Shown: piece after piece, positions 6,733 through 13,195 of the stretch
How the letters are laid out: every line of letters begins with the position of its first letter
Numbering within the stretch: the stretch's first letter is position 1
Source of the DNA: an uncultured Lachnospiraceae bacterium
GTDB taxonomy: Bacteria; Bacillota; Clostridia; Lachnospirales; Lachnospiraceae
Direction of reading: 5' to 3'
Assembly (NCBI GenBank): GCA_910579645.1
Contig: CAJTVK010000118.1
Coordinates: 1 to 13,195 of the forward strand
Length of the DNA stretch: 13,195 nt
The notes under the pieces: model-generated
What the model was told of the DNA's origin: nothing
What the model saw: the letters and a program-made list of their open reading frames with translations, nothing else
The model's database searches: none
Position numbers and translations under genes: made by a program

Positions 6733-9372
6733 TTACCGCTGCGTCCCCTCCGTAAGAAATTCATACAGCCTCTCCCTGCAGTTCTCCAAAGGCAGGAAAA
6801 ACTTCCCCATCCTTTCCGCATACACCTCTTCAGGCACAAAAGATCTTCCGATTATTTTCCTCACTTCCGCAACCGCATCCCTGCTTTCCGTCACCATAGC
6901 GCCAAAAGCCTTTTCAAAAGGCAGATCCAGTTCCTTATAATGGTTCATTCCCGACCGGAACTGCATATAATCCGTCACATAATATAAAACAGGCCGGTTC
7001 AGGCAGGCAAAATCAAATACATAGGACGAGAAATCCGTAATGAACATTTTATAGTCCTCCACACATATTTCACCCTCCGCCATTTTCACTCTGCCTGACC
7101 GAATATCCAGAAGTTTCCCGGCGTCTTTGGCGATAATGGGATGCAGCTTGACTTCCAGCGTAAGATCATTATCGGCTAACAGTTCTTCCAGCTGCCTGTC
7201 ATTGACAAACTCTGTGATTTTTGTAAAATACTCGGAACCGGCCAGCTTTTCCGCCACCACCGTCCAATTGGATGCTTTTTCGGAAAATGTCAGGTATTTC
7301 CTCCAGGACGGCGCATACAGAATTTTATTGCCCGGCTTTTTCTTCCGGTCTATGAAATCATATCTGGCCATCCCGGTAGGAATCAGGTCCGTTTCCTTAT
7401 AGTGATAATGAACTTGATAATTCTCTATTTCAAACGGGGACGAAACCACTATTTTTTCCGCCCTGCAGCGTTCCGCCGCATTATATGTATGAAGAGCGGC
7501 ATGCAATACTCCATGCTGCAGGTAAATTGTCTCAAACTTTATCAGGTCCGCATAATCCGCCTCTTCCTTTTCCGATGAAAAGGGCGAAATAGTGGAAAAA
7601 CCGAAATATGCGGTGAGAATGCATTGGCTGCACAGATACAGCAGTTTATGTGTTTCACTGCCGAACTTTACCAAATATTGCTTTTCCTCATCGGAAAAGA
7701 GGCTTCTGCTTTCCTCATTTGTTATGACATAATACCTTTCAACCCCGTCTGTCCGGCTATATTTCCTGTCATGGATGAATTGATAATACCCGTTGTCCTT
7801 TTTTACCGTATAAGCATCATAATACAGCCATATTTTATGCTCTTTCCGATACTTTAAGGCCTGCTCCCGGAGACGGAATATATTTGTATCTTTCCGGTAT
7901 CTTTGATTTGCCTCATGCTCCATCCACTCTATTTCCTCTTCTTCCACTTGCCGCAGCAGAATTTTATCCCCCCTTAAGGTAAGCAGGGTATTTTCCCTGA
8001 TATAACAGTCCATTCCTTTCTTCCCGTCAAAAACGGCAACCGGCATGCACCAATACCGGGTAGGATAGAAAAAGCCGTCCAGTTCCACTTCAAAACGGAA
8101 CTCTTTCACCTTCCTTGCATCACAGCCGTAATCGAAAGCATAGAAAAAATTGGTCTTTGTAAACTGGTTTTTATAATAACTATGGATAGACTCAAAAACA
8201 TCCAGCCGATACCGCTTCACGCCGTTTTCCACGACCCAGACCCTTGCCGGTTCATCCACATAGCTGTATACCGGCGATTTCACAAATCCCAGCATTCGGC
8301 AGATTCCGTTTTTCACCCGTATTTTATGCATGATAATTTCAAAATAGTTTCTGCTGTATATGGTTTCTCCCTCCGCCACAATATCGGTACGGTCCTCATA
8401 GGCCAGAACCGCAGGAAATACATCCGGCTTCAGACGCAGCCAATATTGGATGTGGAAATTGTCTATGATAGGATGGTTCACTATGATGTCCGTATTACAT
8501 TTGCCCAGCAGCTTCCTTATCCGGCCAATGGCCTTTCCCATTTCCTCCTCCCCGTAGTGAAAAGGAAAGAGTTTATCATCGCAAAGTTTCCATTCCAAGT
8601 CACTGACAAACAATGCCTGATAATAGGAAGGAACTTTTTCATACTGTGCAAACAGCGTTTCATAATACTCCATAGTCGTCTCAAAAATGTAATAGGGATA
8701 CATATAGTTAGCAACAATGCTGGATTCATTATCTCTGTTATACCGGTATTCCGCTTCTTTTACATAACCCACTTTCATTTTTCTCGCCACAACCCGGTTA
8801 TTATATGCCATATCCTCATGCCGGAAACCCGGTGTGACATCAAACAGAATATTGTCCCCCAACATATTTTTTACCGTCACATTGATATTGGTCTGAGCCG
8901 CAAAAGGCGTATCGGATAAATCATAAATTCCCGTTTCTGTCAGATAGTCATATCGGTAATGCAGCTTCAATGCCTTCCCCTTCTGATATCTGACAATAGG
9001 AAATGTGACTAAATCAATTTCCCCGTAATGGCTGTCAAAAAAGTCACAGACATTTTTCAAAGTGTCCGGCGCATATTTGTCATCCGAGTCCAGATAGGCA
9101 ATATATCTTCCCGATGCTCTCTTTATGCCGAAATTCCTTGTGGCCGACAGCCCTTCATTTTCCTTTGTGAATGCCTTAAAGTTTTCATACATATCTGCAT
9201 ATTGTCGGCAGATCCTTAAGCTCCCGTCCTCAGAACCGTCATCAATCAGCAGAACCTCCATATCCTGCTGTGCCAAAGTCTGCCTCAAGAGCGAATCCAG
9301 ACACTCTTCCAAATACTCTTCCGAATTATATACCGGCACAATCACCGATACCCTATATGCGAATCTTCCCAT
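6733..9372 (-). CDS. Bifunctional GT2 glycosyltransferase / CDP-alditol phosphotransferase (first copy)
   Basis: 879 aa from ATG at 9372, with GAGGAA seven bases upstream-type spacing. GT2 domain, about 6-215: VSVIVPVYN 8-16, IDDGSEDGS 43-51, ENEGLSATRN 71-80, catalytic LDSDD 94-98, HED 185-187. Helical region about 220-320 and beta-rich region about 340-470 follow, then a charged helical linker (about 476-512, acidic then basic). The C-terminal CDP-glycerol glycerophosphotransferase domain, about 513-879: KIWLYYDA 513-520, LQHG (His620), LYAPSW 685-690, KLHP (His744), TDFSS 779-783. Expected reaction: glycosyl transfer plus alditol-phosphate transfer or polymerisation onto a lipid-linked acceptor at the cytoplasmic face. 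It shares the whole layout with the 883-aa gene further along the operon, so the two are paralogues, differing most in the linker. The gene starts 35 bases after the degenerate GT2 gene. Ribitol versus glycerol cannot be read from sequence alone; nearby tarI/tarJ-like genes favour ribitol. Confidence 0.9.
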   Translation of the reverse strand: MGRFAYRVSVIVPVYNSEEYLEECLDSLLRQTLAQQDMEVLLIDDGSEDGSLRICRQYADMYENFKAFTKENEGLSATRNFGIKRASGRYIAYLDSDDKYAPDTLKNVCDFFDSHYGEIDLVTFPIVRYQKGKALKLHYRYDYLTETGIYDLSDTPFAAQTNINVTVKNMLGDNILFDVTPGFRHEDMAYNNRVVARKMKVGYVKEAEYRYNRDNESSIVANYMYPYYIFETTMEYYETLFAQYEKVPSYYQALFVSDLEWKLCDDKLFPFHYGEEEMGKAIGRIRKLLGKCNTDIIVNHPIIDNFHIQYWLRLKPDVFPAVLAYEDRTDIVAEGETIYSRNYFEIIMHKIRVKNGICRMLGFVKSPVYSYVDEPARVWVVENGVKRYRLDVFESIHSYYKNQFTKTNFFYAFDYGCDARKVKEFRFEVELDGFFYPTRYWCMPVAVFDGKKGMDCYIRENTLLTLRGDKILLRQVEEEEIEWMEHEANQRYRKDTNIFRLREQALKYRKEHKIWLYYDAYTVKKDNGYYQFIHDRKYSRTDGVERYYVITNEESRSLFSDEEKQYLVKFGSETHKLLYLCSQCILTAYFGFSTISPFSSEKEEADYADLIKFETIYLQHGVLHAALHTYNAAERCRAEKIVVSSPFEIENYQVHYHYKETDLIPTGMARYDFIDRKKKPGNKILYAPSWRKYLTFSEKASNWTVVAEKLAGSEYFTKITEFVNDRQLEELLADNDLTLEVKLHPIIAKDAGKLLDIRSGRVKMAEGEICVEDYKMFITDFSSYVFDFACLNRPVLYYVTDYMQFRSGMNHYKELDLPFEKAFGAMVTESRDAVAEVRKIIGRSFVPEEVYAERMGKFFLPLENCRERLYEFLTEGTQR

Positions 9373-9401
9373 ACCGTTCCTCTTCCCAAAGCGAATCTTC
9401 C
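9359..9401 (-). repeat. 11-bp direct repeat flanking the ribosome site and start of the first fusion gene
   Basis: GCGAATCTTCC (plus strand) occurs at 9359-9369, inside the first codons, and at 9391-9401, just upstream of the ribosome site. The copies are 32 bases apart. Recombination between them would remove the Shine-Dalgarno sequence and start codon. It may be chance. Confidence 0.5.
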
Positions 9402-9407
9402 GCTTCT

Positions 9408-10733
9408 TTAAAATTTATATTTTATCCAAGCCTTTACCGATTTCAGTATTGTCTTCATCCCCAGACCTCCTCTCCCGTATTCGCCGACCACATAATCGGC
9501 CAATGCCGCTCCCGATATCGGAGCCTGCATTCCCAAACCGGGTTCCCCTGCGCTTCCCATGCTTCCCGGCCTCTCTCCGGCATTTCCTACCCGCCGCCAA
9601 AATCCTTCGGCATCCGCCAAACTGTCCATCCGCTCCTTCCCCTCTTCCACCTGTCTCCGCAAATCCGCAAGTTCTTCCATCATTTCTTCCATGCCCTTTG
9701 ACAATAAACTGCCTTGCAGCATGTCATTGCCCTTCGGCAAGTTCTCGGCATAAAACAAATATCCCGCCAAATCATTCCTTTGCATGGACTCATATTGCAT
9801 TTCCCCGATACCGCAGATTCCCAAAATTACCCTGAGATAATCCCTGTCCCATTCAAAATAGTTCAGATATTTTTTCACCGTCTCATAAAGGGACTCTTTT
9901 CCCTCCGTCAAGGCCAGCATATGCCACTGCTTCACATATCTGCCGGCCAATGCAGCATGCACCTCCCGTTCCCGGTTCAGAATATCTGCCGCTTTTAAAA
10001 CCGTTTCCGTCAGCCCGGCAGTTTCCGCACCGTCTCCCGGATAGCAATATTCCAACAAATTACATAAAAACAACTGTTTTTTCTCCAAAGCGGAAGCTTT
10101 TAATAAGGAAAGCAAATCTGCCGCTTCCTTCCCGGAAATCTTTTCTTTGCCGCATTTTTGCCACCCCTTTTCAAATAACCCTTTATTCGATTCGTAAATA
10201 TATAGCTTTTCATCCGTATAACTTTTGCGGAAAAAACAAAGATATTCCAGCAAAAACCTTTCCTGCATATAATCCCCGCTTCCTCTGAATCGGAGATTGT
10301 GCTCTTCCATTATTTCCTTTTTCAGCAGTTTCCCGTAAACGGAAGCTGCTGCCCGCCCCTCCGGCGCAAAGTGCTTCCCTTCCGGCAGCATATAACTTGC
10401 ACCTGCACAAATCTCATTATTTCCGGCTCTTTTCATCAACTCCTCCAACACATTGGATGCCGGAACGGATGTCATGGTGCAGAAAAACAAATACTTGCCT
10501 TTTGCTTCCGCAACCGCCCGGTTCAGCCGCTCCCCTTGGCCCGCCGGCTCCGGCACGGTAACTATTCTTATGTGATAATCTCCATACTGCCGGCCGGCTT
10601 CTTCCGGAACCTTTGTGCCGACAAACAATATTTCCACCTCCTGATAGGACTGCCTGCGGATTGCATTCAGGCAGCGCATAAAATAGACACGCTCGTCTCC
10701 GTCCATGATAATTACGCTAATTAATCCCTCCAC
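9408..10733 (-). CDS. GT2-fold protein lacking the usual catalytic aspartates
   Basis: 441 aa with a GTG start at 10733, supported by AAGGAG at 10742-10747 (eight-base spacing) and by the GT2-like first strand right after it (LISVIIMDGDERVYF). The N-terminal about 100 residues keep the GT2 pattern (CLNAIRRQSYQEVEILFVG 21-39; GKYLFF 79-84), but the usual DDGS after the EI(I/V)VV strand is GTKV, and the DxD position (FLDADD in the fusion proteins) reads FCTMTS 84-89. Residues about 180-330 look helical. A short coiled-coil-like stretch lies about 348-372 (MEEMMEELADLRRQVEEGKE), then a Gly-rich linker and a basic, possibly amphipathic C-terminal tail (LKSVKAWIKYKF). It may be an inactive partner or scaffold for the neighbouring transferases, or a transferase using a different metal-binding pattern. 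No close function is recognised. Confidence 0.75.
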   Translation of the reverse strand: MEGLISVIIMDGDERVYFMRCLNAIRRQSYQEVEILFVGTKVPEEAGRQYGDYHIRIVTVPEPAGQGERLNRAVAEAKGKYLFFCTMTSVPASNVLEELMKRAGNNEICAGASYMLPEGKHFAPEGRAAASVYGKLLKKEIMEEHNLRFRGSGDYMQERFLLEYLCFFRKSYTDEKLYIYESNKGLFEKGWQKCGKEKISGKEAADLLSLLKASALEKKQLFLCNLLEYCYPGDGAETAGLTETVLKAADILNREREVHAALAGRYVKQWHMLALTEGKESLYETVKKYLNYFEWDRDYLRVILGICGIGEMQYESMQRNDLAGYLFYAENLPKGNDMLQGSLLSKGMEEMMEELADLRRQVEEGKERMDSLADAEGFWRRVGNAGERPGSMGSAGEPGLGMQAPISGAALADYVVGEYGRGGLGMKTILKSVKAWIKYKF

Positions 10734-10741
10734 TGCTCTTT

Positions 10742-10747
10742 CTCCTT
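10742..10747 (-). promoter_or_regulatory. Ribosome binding site that fixes the GTG start of the degenerate GT2 gene
   Basis: Minus-strand AAGGAG followed by eight bases and GTG at 10733. The next in-frame ATG is nine codons in and would cut the first beta strand. The rest of the 78-base gap to the dehydrogenase gene shows no hairpin or promoter. Confidence 0.75.
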
Positions 10748-10811
10748 TTTCTATCCCGTATCCCCTGTTTCTGCCGCCCTTGCATTCCTGCGGTCTATAT
10801 ATCCCAACCGT

Positions 10812-11828
10812 TTATACGTTCCAGTCCATCACCAGCTTAAAGTCTACCGCCCTGGACTGCCGGAATGCCTTATGCATATCATTCATATTCCGTATTTCCA
10901 TTACATCCGAAATAAGCATTCCTATCCGATCGGAAAACATCCGATTATTTTCCATAATTTCCACCGCTTTCACAAAATCCTCCCTTGCCGAACGGCTTCT
11001 CCCAATCATGGTAAGCCCTTTCTCCAAAACCATCCTCGTATTTATCGGAACCGGTTCCTCACTGACTCCCATCAGCATGAGAATTCCTTCCGGCAGCACG
11101 GTGTCTATCATCTGCGCAATGGCATTTCCCGAAGCCTGTCCGCCCACGCATTCAAAAGCATCGTCATAAACAGGCTCTCCGGAAACTTCGTCCGCCGTAA
11201 GGCATTCGTCCACGAACTGGAACATCTCCTGCTTTCTTCTGTGTACCCCGATACTGGTAATGCTGGTTTCCGGCAGAAAATACCGCAGCAGGCAGCAGAC
11301 ACAATATCCCAGCCCGCCGTCTCCCCAGACCGCAATATGTCCAGGCTTTCTCTTAAGGCTTCCCATATAATGGGAAACCGCATGGATTCCGACGCTGACA
11401 AACTCCGTGACAGCGGCATTTTCCTTTTTCATAAGCCGGTACGGAACTACCTGCGAATGCGGCAGGCATATCATTTCCTGCATAAATCCGTCCGCCCTGC
11501 TGGAACGGAATTTGGAATCCAGCCTGTAATTCTCCCCATATCCCGCAGAAGCCCCCGGAATATTTGGCAGCAAAACGACCCTGTCCCCCTGTTCCAGCAT
11601 GCCGCTGCCGTCATGCAGCACTTCCCCGCTGGCCTCATGAATCAGCGTCAGGGGCAGGCGGCGTTTCAGCAGCTTGGCATTTCTGAGCCCGAAATAGTAC
11701 CTGATGTCCGCCTTGCAGACGGACAAGGTCTCCGGACGGATTAAGACATCCTCACTGTTTAAATCTATATTTTCGCAAAAAGTCTCCAAGGTAAGAGGTG
11801 ATGTCAGCTTATACTGCACATTAATCAT
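10812..11828 (-). CDS. tarJ: TarJ-like medium-chain alcohol dehydrogenase (probable ribulose-5-phosphate reductase)
   Basis: 338 aa from ATG at 11828, chosen because GGAGGGCGG precedes it; an upstream in-frame ATG at 11852 lies inside the cytidylyltransferase gene and lacks a better site. MDR-fold features: SVCKADIRYYFG 36-47 with the probable catalytic-zinc Cys38, HEASGEV 64-70, Glu142 in TEFVSVGIHA, and the coenzyme motif GDGGLG 169-174. The four-cysteine structural-zinc lobe common in alcohol dehydrogenases is absent. TarJ reduces ribulose-5-phosphate to ribitol-5-phosphate with NADPH, feeding TarI. The start overlaps the cytidylyltransferase stop by eight bases (ATGATTAA), which implies coupled translation and fits TarI-TarJ working as a pair. 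Another sugar-phosphate reductase activity is possible; the neighbour makes the TarJ role the best guess. Confidence 0.8.
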   Translation of the reverse strand: MINVQYKLTSPLTLETFCENIDLNSEDVLIRPETLSVCKADIRYYFGLRNAKLLKRRLPLTLIHEASGEVLHDGSGMLEQGDRVVLLPNIPGASAGYGENYRLDSKFRSSRADGFMQEMICLPHSQVVPYRLMKKENAAVTEFVSVGIHAVSHYMGSLKRKPGHIAVWGDGGLGYCVCCLLRYFLPETSITSIGVHRRKQEMFQFVDECLTADEVSGEPVYDDAFECVGGQASGNAIAQMIDTVLPEGILMLMGVSEEPVPINTRMVLEKGLTMIGRSRSAREDFVKAVEIMENNRMFSDRIGMLISDVMEIRNMNDMHKAFRQSRAVDFKLVMDWNV

Positions 11829-12534
11829 GACTTCCGCCCTCCAACATCGCATTGGCCATTTTCAGGTCAAAGGGATAAGTAATCTTAAAATTGGAAGAGT
11901 CTCCTTCCACAAGATATACTTTATGTCCCCTCAGAAAAAACATCCTGCACACATCCGTCATTCCCTCCAGTTCCTTTTCCGTCATACTTTGGAATACTTC
12001 CCGAAAAAGGCCTATGCGGAAAGACTGCGGTGTCTGTCCCTGATACATCGTTTTCCGAATCGGGACATCCGTGATATACTCCTGATTTTCAGACTGAATA
12101 ATGGTATCGGTGGCACCAAACACCGTATCGCATACCCCGTATTTTTCTGCCGCCTTCACATTCTCCCTGATAATCCTCATGCTCAGAAACGGCCGCACCG
12201 CATCATGTGTCACCATAATCGTCCCGCCGTCCGCACCGAACATTTCCTCCGACTTCTCTATAATATTCCGAATCGTCCCGTTTCGGCTGTCACCCCCCGG
12301 CGCCAGCACTAAATTTTTTTCCTCCGGAAAATACTTTGCAGTCAAATCTGCCATCATATGCAGCCAATCCGGATGCACCCCTACGACAACCGCATCTATT
12401 TCCGGGCTGGCCAGAAATTTTTCAATTGTATGTATGACGACCGGCTTCCCTGCCAGCTTCATAAACTGTTTCGGCATATTGCTCTGACCCATGCGCTGAC
12501 CCACTCCCCCGGCAACAATCCCGGCTATTACCAT
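11821..12534 (-). CDS. tarI: TarI-like ribitol-5-phosphate cytidylyltransferase (IspD family)
   Basis: 237 aa from ATG at 12534, with GGGGAGGG eight bases upstream. Motifs of the IspD/TarI nucleotidyltransferases: AGGVGQRM 8-15 (CTP binding), PKQF 21-24, APGGDSRNGT 78-87, THDAVRPF 109-116, GQTPQSF 166-172, TDVC 193-196, KITYPFDL 217-224. Length is normal for the family. Reaction: CTP plus ribitol-5-phosphate to CDP-ribitol and diphosphate, in the cytoplasm. The family also contains IspD (methylerythritol phosphate pathway), and the sequence alone does not fully separate them. The overlapping TarJ-like gene and the downstream alditol-phosphate transferases argue strongly for the polymer role. 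It is the first gene after the operon promoter. A G6 run codes Pro-Gly-Gly at 79-81. Confidence 0.82.
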   Translation of the reverse strand: MVIAGIVAGGVGQRMGQSNMPKQFMKLAGKPVVIHTIEKFLASPEIDAVVVGVHPDWLHMMADLTAKYFPEEKNLVLAPGGDSRNGTIRNIIEKSEEMFGADGGTIMVTHDAVRPFLSMRIIRENVKAAEKYGVCDTVFGATDTIIQSENQEYITDVPIRKTMYQGQTPQSFRIGLFREVFQSMTEKELEGMTDVCRMFFLRGHKVYLVEGDSSNFKITYPFDLKMANAMLEGGSHD

Positions 12535-12611
12535 TGCTGAATCCCTCCCCTGCCAATGCAGTTACCTTTTGTTTTCTTCGTTTTTGATTGTAACATTTTA
12601 TGACAATTTAT

Positions 12612-12640
12612 ATTCTATCATATTTGTCGCATTTTGTTAA
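12612..12640 (-). promoter_or_regulatory. Predicted sigma-A promoter of the polysaccharide operon
   Basis: Minus strand: -35 TTAACA (12640-12635), 17-base spacer, -10 TAGAAT (12617-12612), each one mismatch from consensus. Transcription should begin near 12605, giving a leader of about 70 bases before the tarI-like ATG. A small inverted repeat ATTGT-N11-ACAAT (12587-12607) covers the expected start point. Confidence 0.65.
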
Positions 12641-12651
12641 GTATCAACAAA
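12633..12651. promoter_or_regulatory. Candidate operator across both divergent -35 boxes
   Basis: Inverted repeat TTTGTT-N7-AACAAA. It overlaps the -35 of the operon promoter (12635-12640) and the -35 of the regulator promoter (12644-12649). Size and symmetry suit an XRE-family dimer. Binding by the neighbouring regulator, with repression of both promoters, is inferred; 6-bp arms in AT-rich DNA could be chance. Confidence 0.4.
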
Positions 12652-12673
12652 TATTTTTTTCATTAGATATAAT
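12644..12673 (+). promoter_or_regulatory. Predicted sigma-A promoter of the divergent XRE regulator
   Basis: -35 TCAACA (12644-12649, four of six), 18-base spacer, -10 TATAAT (12668-12673, perfect). The start point would be near 12680, leaving a short leader with GGAGGG at 12688-12693 before the ATG at 12698. Confidence 0.6.
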
Positions 12674-12697
12674 AATAAAGAATATATGGAGGGTTGT

Positions 12698-13117
12698 ATG
12701 GAAAAAAAGGCACTTGGATTGAAACTTCTGGAACTAAGACAGCAGCATAATCTTACACAGCAGCAGCTATGCCAAGCGTTAAACATCGGCCGCTCCACTT
12801 ATTCTTATTTTGAGACAGGAAGCCGGACACCGGATATTGATACCTTGCTCCTGATTGCAAATTATTATCAGGTTACCCTTGACGAACTGCTGGCTGTCTC
12901 CTCTCATGTCACGCCTAAACCTTGTCATGAAGTTTCTTCGGCAGGATATTCGGAACTTCAGCTTATTCATCACTTAAAAGCAAAACATATTCCGGCAGAG
13001 GATATTTTGGAACTTTCTAAGGCGGATTTTGATTTTCTTATGGATTATAAAAGATTGTCGGAGGATAATAAGGCGGAGATACAGTATCTTATGAATTATA
13101 AGCTGCGGAAGCAGTAG
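12698..13117 (+). CDS. Divergent XRE-family helix-turn-helix regulator
   Basis: 139 aa. The ATG at 12698 is chosen over an in-frame ATG at 12686 because the Shine-Dalgarno GGAGGG (12688-12693) lies between them. A Cro/CI-type HTH fills residues 5-65: LGLKLLELRQQHNLTQQQL, then the recognition-helix stretch IGRSTYSYFETGSRTPDIDTL and ANYYQVTLDELL. Residues 66-139 have no recognised domain; they are polar and helical in look (SELQLIHHLKAKHIPAEDIL, then LSKADFDFLMDYKRLSEDN), perhaps for dimerisation. It is divergent from the operon and shares its spacer, so local control of the operon and itself is likely, but whether as repressor or activator is not shown. No terminator hairpin is visible after its stop. 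Confidence 0.88.
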   Translation: MEKKALGLKLLELRQQHNLTQQQLCQALNIGRSTYSYFETGSRTPDIDTLLLIANYYQVTLDELLAVSSHVTPKPCHEVSSAGYSELQLIHHLKAKHIPAEDILELSKADFDFLMDYKRLSEDNKAEIQYLMNYKLRKQ

Positions 13118-13195
13118 ATGGGCGGACGCTTCTGGGGATGCAGCGTTTCGGGCAGGGCTGTCCTGGGGCGGCGGCAGGCATGGGCGGTATAAGGG
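13118..13195. other. GC-rich right edge, nothing recognised
   Basis: After the regulator stop the composition changes sharply: about 54 of 78 bases are G or C, whereas the intergenic spacer left of the regulator is AT-rich. There is only a weak 4-bp hairpin (CAGG/CCTG) with no T run. A 24-codon open frame begins right after the stop codon but has no ribosome site. Confidence 0.5.

Noticed and set aside
8182..8919. 245-codon plus-strand open frame
   Set aside because: It lies fully inside the 879-aa fusion gene and is rich in His, Ile and Phe as expected for a shadow frame.
10872..11744. 290-codon plus-strand open frame
   Set aside because: It mirrors the TarJ-like gene, whose cofactor motif and family match are clear.
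11821..12534. Housekeeping IspD of isoprenoid synthesis
   Set aside because: The family is shared, but the overlapping TarJ-like gene and downstream alditol-phosphate transferases fit TarI better; kept as an alternative only.
13118..13192. 24-codon open frame right after the regulator
   Set aside because: No ribosome site and no recognisable sequence; GC-rich DNA gives such frames by chance.
13118..13195. Intrinsic terminator for the plus-strand regulator
   Set aside because: Only a 4-bp stem and no T run.
1..13195. CRISPR array, tRNA, rRNA, insertion sequence or integrase
   Set aside because: No spaced repeats, cloverleaf, transposase motif or terminal inverted repeats were seen on reading both strands.

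Overview
The window reads as part of a surface-polysaccharide (teichoic-acid-like or capsular) locus from a Gram-positive, low-to-mid GC Firmicute. A Lachnospiraceae-like gut clostridium is my best guess, based on strong GGAGG-type ribosome binding sites, TarI/TarJ-like CDP-ribitol genes, GT2-glycerophosphotransferase fusions, and sigma-A type promoters in an AT-rich spacer. The taxon is an inference, not something the sequence proves.

Layout. Almost everything lies on the minus strand as one apparently co-directional operon read from right to left. At the right edge, a plus-strand XRE-type regulator (12698-13117) is divergent from the operon. The 163-base spacer holds two back-to-back promoters and an inverted repeat lying across both -35 boxes. 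The minus-strand order is: TarI-like cytidylyltransferase; TarJ-like alcohol dehydrogenase (8-base overlap); a degenerate GT2-fold protein starting with GTG; a GT2-CDP-alditol phosphotransferase fusion (879 aa); a 139-base gap with a doubtful 34-codon ORF; a polysaccharide pyruvyl transferase family protein; a 159-base leader with a pseudoknot-capable repeat set; a second XRE regulator; a FkbH-like HAD protein fused to SGNH-like and Rossmann-like domains (53-base overlap with the regulator); and a second GT2-phosphotransferase fusion (883 aa). The first two codons of a further minus-strand gene sit at the left edge, so the operon continues out of the window.

How the genes may work together. 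TarJ-like and TarI-like enzymes would supply CDP-ribitol (ribulose-5-P to ribitol-5-P to CDP-ribitol). The two fusions each pair a sugar transferase with an alditol-phosphate transferase/polymerase domain, which would fit a polymer of glycosyl and alditol-phosphate units. The pyruvyl transferase could add pyruvate ketals, and the FkbH-like protein could handle a glyceryl or other acyl-type decoration. No flippase, ABC exporter or ligase is visible here.

The most interesting feature is a pair of in-frame G9 tracts, in the FkbH-like gene and the pyruvyl transferase gene. Both are followed directly by TAA in the +1 frame, so one added G would end either protein at once. A third poly-G run (G7) fills the space between the Shine-Dalgarno sequence and ATG of the gene at the left edge. 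Together they look like a set of contingency (phase-variable) tracts acting on surface-polymer structure; this is inference from the sequence and is untested.
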